From Colletes latitarsis (Eukaryota; Arthropoda; Insecta; Hymenoptera; Colletidae): a stretch of DNA of 64,000 nt. The stretch's first letter is position 1, and every line of letters starts with the position of its first letter. Made by a program: the position numbers and the translations under genes. The DNA lies in contig NW_027488369.1 in assembly GCF_051014445.1 (NCBI RefSeq), positions 18,680,001 through 18,744,000 on the forward strand, given 5' to 3'. Below the pieces are notes generated by a model. It was not told where the DNA came from. It did no database searches and saw only the letters and a program-made list of their open reading frames with translations. Of this stretch, positions 39,479 to 44,928 are shown piece by piece.

Positions 39479-42400
39479 TCATCCGCCACGCCGAGGCGGC
39501 CGCCCGCGACGCCTCGCGACCGGGCGACGACCTCGGGCCACCGCACGAGCGCGAGCTTCAGCGCGCCGCTGAAGCTCGCGCTCCCTCCCCGCGGCCTCCT
39601 TCTGCAACATTACGTTCTCGCAGAAGGAGGCCACGGCCCTCCACTTCTCCTCGCTGCCGAGCATGGCGCGCACCACGCCCGGCAGCGAGACATCCCGCCC
39701 GACGACGCCGACCAGGACACGGCGCTCCCCCTCCCACGCGGGGCATACCTCCAGGGTATGATCCGCCGTGTCCTGCTCAGCGTCGCAGTGGCAGCAACGC
39801 GCCGTCGGCTCCTTCCCTATCCGGCACAGGTATCTTCCGAAGCTGCCATGCCCGGAAAATACCTGTGCCAGCCGGTAGGTGAGGCTGCCATGGCCTCTGT
39901 CCAGCCACTCCTTCAGGAGTGGCCGAACAGCCCCGACAGTCCGGTGCCCCGCGGTTGGCAGAGCCAGCCGCTCCTGCCACGCGAGCAACACGGACTGCCG
40001 GGCCTGGCGCTTCAAATCGCCCCAAGCAGGTTCCTGCCCGCCCGGGACCGCCCCCACCCCCGCGCGACGGTCGACGCGGTGCCGGTACATCACCGCATGC
40101 GACCGCGCGAGCAGGTCCATGGACGGCATCCCCGCTAGAACCGTCGCCGCCTCATGTGACATGGTGCGATACCCGCGGACGACCCTGAGCGCCATGCGCC
40201 TCTGCACCCGACGCAGCATAGTCATGCTGCGCCGGGAGGCAGCCAGGTCGTCCGCCCAGACGGGGGCCCCGTATAGGGCCACCGACTGGACCATTGCCAC
40301 ATAGAGGCGACGAACTCGGCCCGCCGGGCCCCCCAGGTTGGGCAGGATCCGGCCCAGAGCCGCAACCATCCTTTCCAACCGGGGGACCAGGCAGCGGAAA
40401 TGCTCCTCGAAACGCCAGTGGCTATCGAGGATCAGCCTCAGATACCTGATCTGGGGCTTCACCTCGATGTCAGCCCCACCCACCCGGATCAGAGTGGGTG
40501 GCGGATCCTGCCGACGTGAATGAAACGCAATCACCTCGGTCTTATGGACCGCCACCGTCATCCCCATCCCCCTGATCCGGTCGACGACGCGTTGCGACCC
40601 CTCCTCCGCGCGACGCATGGCCCTCCCCCAGTGCGCCCCGACGGCCAGCACCAGTGTGTCATCCGCATAACACACCGTGCTGACGCCGTCGGGGAGGCCG
40701 GCCCGCAACACCGAGTCGTACGCGATGTTCCACAGGAGTGGCCCGAGGACCGACCCCTGCGGAACACCGCAGTACACCTCCCTCCGCATATCACCATCCC
40801 GGCCCGGATACTCGATCCACCTGCCGCGGAGATAATCCCCGACGACCGCCCTGAGACAAGGGGGGACTCGATGATATTCGAGTCCCCTCCTTATCTCTTC
40901 CCAGGGGAGGGTGTTAAAGGCATTGGCAATATCCAAGGATATTGCCAATGCCACCCCTCCCCGGGAGACGGCCGCCTCCGAGAGGGCCCTCACACGACGT
41001 ATCGCGTCGATAGTCGATCGGCCCCCCCGGAAACCGAACTGGCAGTCGGCCAGACCGGGATCACCCCGCGACAGGTGCTCGACGAGGCGGGCAGCAATCA
41101 CACGCTCGAAGAGCTTACCCACCTCGTCGAGGAGACAAATGGGCCGGTATGCGGAGGGAGACTCCGCGGGCCGACCCTCCTTCCGGAGGAGGACCATCCT
41201 CGCCACCTTCCAACTGGGGGGGAATCGCCCGTCCCTCAGGCAGCAGTCGAACAACCGCCTGAGGTCGGCCCCAAGGACGCCCTGGGTCAAGACCCAAACC
41301 CGGCCGGGCACACCATCCGGACCCGGGGCCGTGTTACGAACCCCGAGCCGTCTGATGGCCGCTGCCAGCTCCTCCTGCGTGACCCCCAGCTCGGCCGTCC
41401 ACTCCACTGGGACAGCCGCCGCCGCCGGAGGACGCGGTCCCCTCTCCCCAATTGGGAAGAGTGTATTGACCACGTCCTCCAGCAGCCGGGGGTCAAGACC
41501 CTCGGTGACGGGGGGCGCCCACGGGCGGAGCTTATTCAGCACCACCTTATATGGGCGCCCCCATGGATCGTCATCAAGGGTCTGAAGGAGCTCCTTCCAT
41601 GCCTGGGTCTTGGCCCGTTTGATGGCGACCTGCAGAGCAACCCGCGCCACGCGGTATGCTCCATACAGGTCATCAGCTGCCCTCGCTCGCGCCACGCCGT
41701 CGCCTGTACGTTGGCGACGGCGCGCGCGGGTGTACTGGCGTCGGGCGCGGACAGTCGCGACTCGCAACTCCGCGATCGCGTCCGACCACCAGTACACCGC
41801 CCGGCGAGGAGAAGCCCGCCCGACCCGAGGCATCGCCGCGTCGCAAATACCCGCGACCAATGCCCCGAGCCGGGCGACCTCCTCCTCTATGCTCGGCAAC
41901 TCGGCCGCTCCCTGCGGCCAAGTTGCAGCGAGGGCAGCTGCCATCAGGGCGTCCTTGTCCAGGCGCCGAAGCGCCCAGCGGCGTGGTGGGGTGCCACGCA
42001 GGCGGCCGTGTCGGGATGCACTCGCGGCGGCAGAGACCTCCATCCGGATGTACCGGTGATCGGAGAGTGTCTCTGCCCCCGCGACCACGTGCCAACCCGA
42101 CACCATGCGCACGGCGTTGGGGGTCGCGAATCCAACATCCACGATGGACCCCCCATATCGCCGCACGCATGTGTGCTCCGACCCCCGGTTCAATACCCGA
42201 AGGTCAAGCCCCGCCGCCCAATCGCCCAGGATCCCGCCGCGAACGGAGGTCCTGGGGGATCCCCAAGCCACCGACTTGGCATTAAAATCCCCCAGGACCA
42301 GCACCGGCCGGGCCGCGTAGCGCTGCACGCATGCCGCGACCTCGGCCAAGTACAGCTCGAACGCAGCGTGACCGCTACGGGGCGAAATGTAGCACCCCAC

Positions 42401-42661
42401 CACAGCGACTCCCCCCCAGTCCACGGCGACGAATCCCCGACCGCGCTCCAACAAGGAGAACGGTGGGGACCCGTCGCCCCCTCCCCATACCGTCGCCACC
42501 AAGCCGTCCGCGTCGCCCACCCAATGAGGGTGATCAGGGACGCGGTACGGCTCAGAGGCGACCGCCAGGCCAACCCCCCACTCCGCGAGGACTTGGGACA
42601 TCAAGTCCTGTGCCGCGCGGCAGTGGTTGAGGTTGGCCTGGAGGAGGAGGCGGGGCGGCAT
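39479..42661 (-). CDS. LINE ORF2 protein: APE endonuclease / reverse transcriptase
   Basis: 1060 aa. The N-terminal endonuclease (about 1-210) shows N10/N12, E37 in SEPY, D125 and N127 in LVLGDFNAKS, D175, and D201-H202 in LSDHR, the expected catalytic set of APE-like LINE nucleases that nick the target. The reverse transcriptase (about 440-750) has NTAPGPDGVP, AYRPICLLDEVGKLFE, QFGFRGGRSTIDA, motif A SLDIANAFN (D577), GVPQGSVLGPLLWN and the YADD box (665-668; catalytic D667, D668). A C-terminal CCHC motif (C956/C957, C959, H968, C973) is typical of the R1 clade. The Arg/Ala-rich tail is basic. One oddity is IRYLRLILDSHW near 739-750, where family members normally have YLG; the Arg for Gly could reduce activity. 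The start codon overlaps the ORF1 stop (TAATG) and has a poor context (T at -3, C at +4), so translation probably depends on re-initiation after ORF1. The length and order match complete R1-type ORF2 proteins. Confidence 0.95.
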   Translation of the reverse strand: MPPRLLLQANLNHCRAAQDLMSQVLAEWGVGLAVASEPYRVPDHPHWVGDADGLVATVWGGGDGSPPFSLLERGRGFVAVDWGGVAVVGCYISPRSGHAAFELYLAEVAACVQRYAARPVLVLGDFNAKSVAWGSPRTSVRGGILGDWAAGLDLRVLNRGSEHTCVRRYGGSIVDVGFATPNAVRMVSGWHVVAGAETLSDHRYIRMEVSAAASASRHGRLRGTPPRRWALRRLDKDALMAAALAATWPQGAAELPSIEEEVARLGALVAGICDAAMPRVGRASPRRAVYWWSDAIAELRVATVRARRQYTRARRRQRTGDGVARARAADDLYGAYRVARVALQVAIKRAKTQAWKELLQTLDDDPWGRPYKVVLNKLRPWAPPVTEGLDPRLLEDVVNTLFPIGERGPRPPAAAAVPVEWTAELGVTQEELAAAIRRLGVRNTAPGPDGVPGRVWVLTQGVLGADLRRLFDCCLRDGRFPPSWKVARMVLLRKEGRPAESPSAYRPICLLDEVGKLFERVIAARLVEHLSRGDPGLADCQFGFRGGRSTIDAIRRVRALSEAAVSRGGVALAISLDIANAFNTLPWEEIRRGLEYHRVPPCLRAVVGDYLRGRWIEYPGRDGDMRREVYCGVPQGSVLGPLLWNIAYDSVLRAGLPDGVSTVCYADDTLVLAVGAHWGRAMRRAEEGSQRVVDRIRGMGMTVAVHKTEVIAFHSRRQDPPPTLIRVGGADIEVKPQIRYLRLILDSHWRFEEHFRCLVPRLERMVAALGRILPNLGGPAGRVRRLYVAMVQSVALYGAPVWADDLAASRRSMTMLRRVQRRMALRVVRGYRTMSHEAATVLAGMPSMDLLARSHAVMYRHRVDRRAGVGAVPGGQEPAWGDLKRQARQSVLLAWQERLALPTAGHRTVGAVRPLLKEWLDRGHGSLTYRLAQVFSGHGSFGRYLCRIGKEPTARCCHCDAEQDTADHTLEVCPAWEGERRVLVGVVGRDVSLPGVVRAMLGSEEKWRAVASFCENVMLQKEAAGRERELQRRAEARARAVARGRRPVARRRGRPPRRGG
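39547..39583. repeat. 17-bp perfect inverted repeat in ORF2 3' end
   Basis: Arms 39547-39563 (GAGCGCGAGCTTCAGCG) and 39567-39583 with only a 3-nt spacer, inside codons for the basic tail (about residues 1026-1038). It is the longest perfect stem found in the element. A second perfect stem of 13 bp follows at 39593-39605 / 39620-39632. Confidence 0.85.
39593..39632. repeat. 13-bp perfect inverted repeat in ORF2
   Basis: Arms 39593-39605 (GGCCTCCTTCTGC) and 39620-39632 around a 14-nt loop. The stem encodes the AFSCEN-type segment near residues 1010-1022 (sequence RAVASFCENVMLQKEA). Confidence 0.85.
39714..39774. repeat. 11-bp inverted repeat with nested stem in ORF2
   Basis: Arms 39714-39724 (AGGACACGGCG) and 39764-39774. 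Inside the loop, CATACC and GGTATG around 39744-39760 form a further small stem. It lies in the CCHC-motif region of ORF2. Confidence 0.7.
39823..39869. repeat. 11-bp inverted repeat with nested stem in ORF2
   Basis: Arms 39823-39833 (GGCACAGGTAT) and 39859-39869, with TTCCG / CGGAA as an inner stem. The region encodes the segment around residues 931-946 (LAQVFSGHGSFGRYLCR). Confidence 0.75.
40862..40887. repeat. 10-bp inverted repeat in ORF2 RT region
   Basis: Arms 40862-40871 (GGGGACTCGA) and 40878-40887 with a 6-nt spacer. It ends 31 bp from the motif A stem at 40919-40952. Confidence 0.75.
40919..40952. repeat. 16-bp perfect inverted repeat at RT motif A
   Basis: Arms 40919-40934 (GGCATTGGCAATATCC) and 40937-40952 with a 2-nt spacer. 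Read on the coding strand it encodes ALAISLDIANA, with the catalytic Asp577 codon next to the centre. Codons here (GCA, TTG, ATA, GAT, ATT, AAT) are AT-richer than in the rest of ORF2. A fold-back of this size in the RNA would be very stable. Confidence 0.88.
42248..42299. repeat. 13-bp inverted repeat over endonuclease GDFN motif
   Basis: Arms 42248-42260 (GGTCCTGGGGGAT) and 42287-42299, spacer 26 nt with an inner CCAAG / CTTGG pair. One arm encodes LVLGD and the loop encodes the NAKSVAWG segment of the endonuclease. Confidence 0.8.
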
Positions 42662-42663
42662 TA
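42659..42663 (-). promoter_or_regulatory. TAATG stop-start overlap of ORF1 and ORF2
   Basis: On the minus strand the ORF1 stop TAA (42663-42661) shares its last A with the ORF2 ATG (42661-42659), in the context ATTAATTAATGCC. The same UAAUG arrangement is known from the telomere-specific element SART1, where it supports coupled termination and re-initiation. Use of that mechanism here is inferred from the arrangement and from the weak context of the ORF2 ATG. Confidence 0.85.
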
Positions 42664-44529
42664 ATTAATGGCCGCGCCAGCCTCCTCCCGGCCGTCCGTC
42701 CCCGTAGCACCGTCCACCTCCATGGAGGACGATGCCACCGCGCTCGGCACCGGAGCCGGTGCAGCCCGCCTCTTCCTCTCCTTCCGGGAGGGGGGGGAGC
42801 ACTTCTTGCTCCCCACCCTGTGATCGGCTGGCCTCCCCATGTCCGCACACAGCGGGCAGTGGGGGGCCGCCGAGCACTGGCTCGCACGGTGCTCTTTGGC
42901 ACCGCAGCGGTAACACTGACCGCTGCGGTCCACCGGCGAGGTGCACCACTGCCTCACGTGCCCCAATTCGAGGCAGCGGTGACACTGGAGCGGGCGCGGC
43001 GCGAGGATTTCCACTCGCGCCGAAACCCACCCCACCAACACCCTCCCGGATTCCGCCACCTTACGGGCGGCGGAGAGGGGGCACCGGGCCCACACCGACC
43101 CGAGGCCGGAGGGCGACCTGCGGATCTCTCCGATCCGCAGGTCCTCCACAGGACAGTACCCCGCCCTCGCAAGGGCACGGGACACATCCTGTGCGCTGAC
43201 CGAGTCGTCCAGCCCACAAACGCGCATCTCCGTGCGCTTCGTGGGCCGGGCGACCCGGACACCTCGCTCGCCCAGCTGCTCCCGGAGCCTCTGGGCGAGA
43301 CGATCCGCCTTCGCGCCGCCTTCTGCACCGGGGATCTCCAGCAAGAGACCCCCGGTCACGGCCCTCTTCGCCCTCACGGAGGCGATGCCCAGCTCTTCCA
43401 GGGAGATATTCTCCCTGGCGAGCCGCATCGCCTCCGCGAGGGTCAGGTCGCCCCCCTGCGCAACGGTCAGCGTCACCGCTGCCGTTTTTGGGGGACGACC
43501 TGGTCGTGCCTTCCCGACCTTCGCGGCCTTTACCTTGGCCGCCGGCGGCGGAGGCGGAGGCTGCGGTTGCGAGGCCTTCCTCGCCGCCCGCTTCGCCTTC
43601 CGCCCCACCACCTCACTCCACGCCACCCCCCCTTGGGAGGGTGCCGTGGAGGACGCGACCACGGGTGCACCACCCCCCTTGGGGGTCGCGACCCGGGGCC
43701 CTGGTGCCGCAACGCTGGGCGGAGCCTTCACTCCGCCCTTCTTTGCCTTCCCCGACTGTACCGGAACAGGTCGGGGAGGCACCGCCTTCCTGCTGACCGC
43801 TCCTCCGGCGAGGAGCTCCTCCCGGAAGGCGGCCAGCTTGCCATCAATCATGTCCCCAATCCTCCTCAGAAGATCGTCTTCTGAGGAGGACGGGGACTTC
43901 TTCACGGGCGGAGTGCGGGTGGAGGGGCCCGCGGTGCCCCGCACCACTGCCGCCGCACTCCGCTTATTTACCTCCGCCGAGGGACGCGGCGGTGGAGGAG
44001 GAGGGAGGATGGGAGGGAGGGCCGCGCTGTTCCACAGCGCCTCTGCCCTCCTCCTCCCCTGTCGCTCCTCCTCCAACAGGAGCTGCAGACGGGCGTTCCG
44101 CCCTCTGAGCTCCCGCGCCGCCTCCCTCATTTCCTCCGCCGCGGCCTTCAGGGCCTCCGCGCCACCGCTTTTCTGCCCCTTAAAGGCGCAGGCAGCGGCG
44201 ACTTTCTCCACCCGCCTCAGGGACGAGGAGATCCTCTCCGATATCTCCTCGGTCACCTCGTCCCTGAGGCAACTCAGCCTCACGGACGGGCTCATCGCCC
44301 CGCCCACCTCGACGACGGCCTGCCCCGCCCTCTTCCTCTTAGAGCCTATGAGGCTCCTGGTGGAGGAAAAGGACGAGACTGACGCAGTCTCGTCGTCCTC
44401 CTCCACCTTCCACGAAGCCGGGCCAGGCGCTGGAGGCGGCGCGAGCGCCGTCACTCCAGTCCCAACACCGCCTTCGTCCTCCCACTCTGACTTACCCCGT
44501 CCCATCCCCGTTTTAATATTGAACTCCAT
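42661..44529 (-). CDS. LINE ORF1 protein (Gag-like, three zinc knuckles)
   Basis: 622 aa. This is the RNA-binding, RNP-forming protein of R1-clade elements. Visible regions: an acidic, Ser-rich N-terminus with a basic cluster GSKRKRAG (62-69, a possible nuclear signal); a heptad-like, Glu/Arg/Leu-rich segment at about 88-165 that looks like a coiled coil; a Pro/Ala/Lys-rich linker with poly-proline runs (about 172-182 and near 315-325); a folded region at about 345-512 that fits the tandem RRM-like module of such proteins; then zinc knuckles CHRCLELGHVRQWC (516-529), CYRCGAKEHRASQC (539-552) and a longer, atypical CPLC-x8-H-x6-C (558-577), followed by a basic stretch SRKERKRR. The start is the first in-frame ATG after the 5' UTR and has a good context (A at -3, G at +4). 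It ends in AIN-stop, where TAA overlaps the ORF2 ATG. The frame is intact. Confidence 0.93.
   Translation of the reverse strand: MEFNIKTGMGRGKSEWEDEGGVGTGVTALAPPPAPGPASWKVEEDDETASVSSFSSTRSLIGSKRKRAGQAVVEVGGAMSPSVRLSCLRDEVTEEISERISSSLRRVEKVAAACAFKGQKSGGAEALKAAAEEMREAARELRGRNARLQLLLEEERQGRRRAEALWNSAALPPILPPPPPPRPSAEVNKRSAAAVVRGTAGPSTRTPPVKKSPSSSEDDLLRRIGDMIDGKLAAFREELLAGGAVSRKAVPPRPVPVQSGKAKKGGVKAPPSVAAPGPRVATPKGGGAPVVASSTAPSQGGVAWSEVVGRKAKRAARKASQPQPPPPPPAAKVKAAKVGKARPGRPPKTAAVTLTVAQGGDLTLAEAMRLARENISLEELGIASVRAKRAVTGGLLLEIPGAEGGAKADRLAQRLREQLGERGVRVARPTKRTEMRVCGLDDSVSAQDVSRALARAGYCPVEDLRIGEIRRSPSGLGSVWARCPLSAARKVAESGRVLVGWVSARVEILAPRPLQCHRCLELGHVRQWCTSPVDRSGQCYRCGAKEHRASQCSAAPHCPLCADMGRPADHRVGSKKCSPPSRKERKRRAAPAPVPSAVASSSMEVDGATGTDGREEAGAAIN
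42901..42929. repeat. 11-bp perfect inverted repeat in ORF1 zinc-knuckle codons
   Basis: Arms 42901-42911 (ACCGCAGCGGT) and 42919-42929 with a 7-nt loop, in codons for the second zinc knuckle (SGQCYRCGAKE). Confidence 0.75.
43115..43143. repeat. 12-bp perfect inverted repeat in ORF1
   Basis: Arms 43115-43126 (GACCTGCGGATC) and 43132-43143 with a 5-nt loop, encoding VEDLRIGEIRRS near residues 463-472. Confidence 0.8.
43861..43889. repeat. 13-bp perfect inverted repeat in ORF1
   Basis: Arms 43861-43873 (CCTCCTCAGAAGA) and 43877-43889 with a 3-nt loop. It encodes SSEDDLLRRI near residue 218. A second, wider stem lies next to it at 43908-43918 / 43953-43963 (11 bp). Confidence 0.85.
44214..44270. 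repeat. 15-bp perfect inverted repeat in ORF1 coiled-coil codons
   Basis: Arms 44214-44228 (GCCTCAGGGACGAGG) and 44256-44270 around a 27-nt loop, itself containing ATCTCC / GGAGAT-type complementarity. The stem encodes CLRDEVTEE and SSSLRRVEK on either side. A further 10-bp stem with a 3-nt loop lies at 44372-44381 / 44385-44394. Confidence 0.85.
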
Positions 44530-44913
44530 AATATTCCCACGAGCAGGTCGGAAGAAAAGGTCCGCCCGGGCAGAGCCGCCTTACCCGGGTAAGCCTATAT
44601 ACACCGGGGGTTCGGCAGGTTCCCCGGAGGTGGTCGCTTGGGATTGGGCCTTCTCCCCCAACCATGCATCCCATCGCCGCGCACCATAGCTTAGGATTGG
44701 AGGGCGATTTTATAGAGTCGCCATACTCGTGGCCCAGGCGGTTAAGCCAAGACCCCCGTTCCTCCTGCCGTCACGTACCATTCACAAAACCAATAGGGAA
44801 TTGTGAATGGGTCGTTGTGACGACCAACAGGAGGCTTACGGTGTGTGTATGACTCGGGTACCCCGGGTTCGTTAAGCCCGTACTGCAGCTGAAAGGCTGG
44901 CAGCCCCTGAGGG
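44530..44913 (-). other. 5' UTR of the LINE
   Basis: 384 bp between the satellite and the ORF1 start, without a long sense frame. In sense order it begins CCCTCAGGGGCTGCC, contains a composite hairpin (44761-44834) and, nearer ORF1, a TATATA on the minus strand (44597-44602) next to a 12-bp palindrome TTACCCGGGTAA (44581-44592). The exact 5' end is uncertain by a few bases because GAGGG and ATCCCAG also occur close together in the satellite monomer. A 62-codon frame on + at 44664-44852 has no support. I did not find a convincing self-cleaving ribozyme fold. Confidence 0.75.
44761..44834. repeat. Three-part hairpin in the LINE 5' UTR
   Basis: Nested arms: CCTCCTG 44761-44767 with 44828-44834; CGTCAC 44769-44774 with 44817-44822; CCATTCACAA 44778-44787 with 44801-44810; terminal loop 13 nt. 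Together these give 23 perfect pairs in 74 nt, separated by small internal loops. Confidence 0.75.
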
Positions 44914-44928
44914 ATCCCAGACCTAACT
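44914..44928. repeat. Target-site duplication, right copy (full-length LINE)
   Basis: ATCCCAGACCTAACT, identical to 38916-38930, after which the satellite resumes as TGCGTTATCCTC in the expected phase. The match indicates a clean insertion without a visible target deletion. Confidence 0.88.

Larger units (their letters stand above)
38930..44913 (-). mobile_element. Full-length R1-clade-like non-LTR retrotransposon
   Basis: A minus-strand element of about 5.98 kb. In sense order it has a 5' UTR (44913-44530), ORF1 (44529-42661), ORF2 (42661-39479), a 3' UTR (39478-38963) and a poly(A) tail (38962-38930). It is flanked by a direct repeat of about 15 bp and embedded in satellite. Two ORFs, an APE-type endonuclease ahead of the RT, three zinc knuckles in ORF1 and a CCHC motif after the RT are the layout of the R1 clade (R1, TRAS, SART and relatives). 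The element is strikingly GC-rich compared with the AT-richer satellite. Both frames are open, so it may be competent, although one conserved RT glycine is replaced (see ORF2). Confidence 0.93.

Noticed and set aside
40520..42664. 714-codon open frame on + opposite ORF2
   Set aside because: Antisense shadow of ORF2: GC-rich codon use leaves few stops on the other strand. The translation has no recognisable domain and is low-complexity Pro/Arg/Gly.
43232..44689. 485-codon open frame on + opposite ORF1
   Set aside because: Antisense shadow of ORF1; the translation is Ala/Ser/Pro-rich without motifs, while the minus frame has zinc knuckles and the TAATG junction.
44664..44852. 62-codon + strand frame in the LINE 5' UTR
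   Set aside because: Opposite to the transcribed strand, no motif, and it overlaps the 44761-44834 hairpin.
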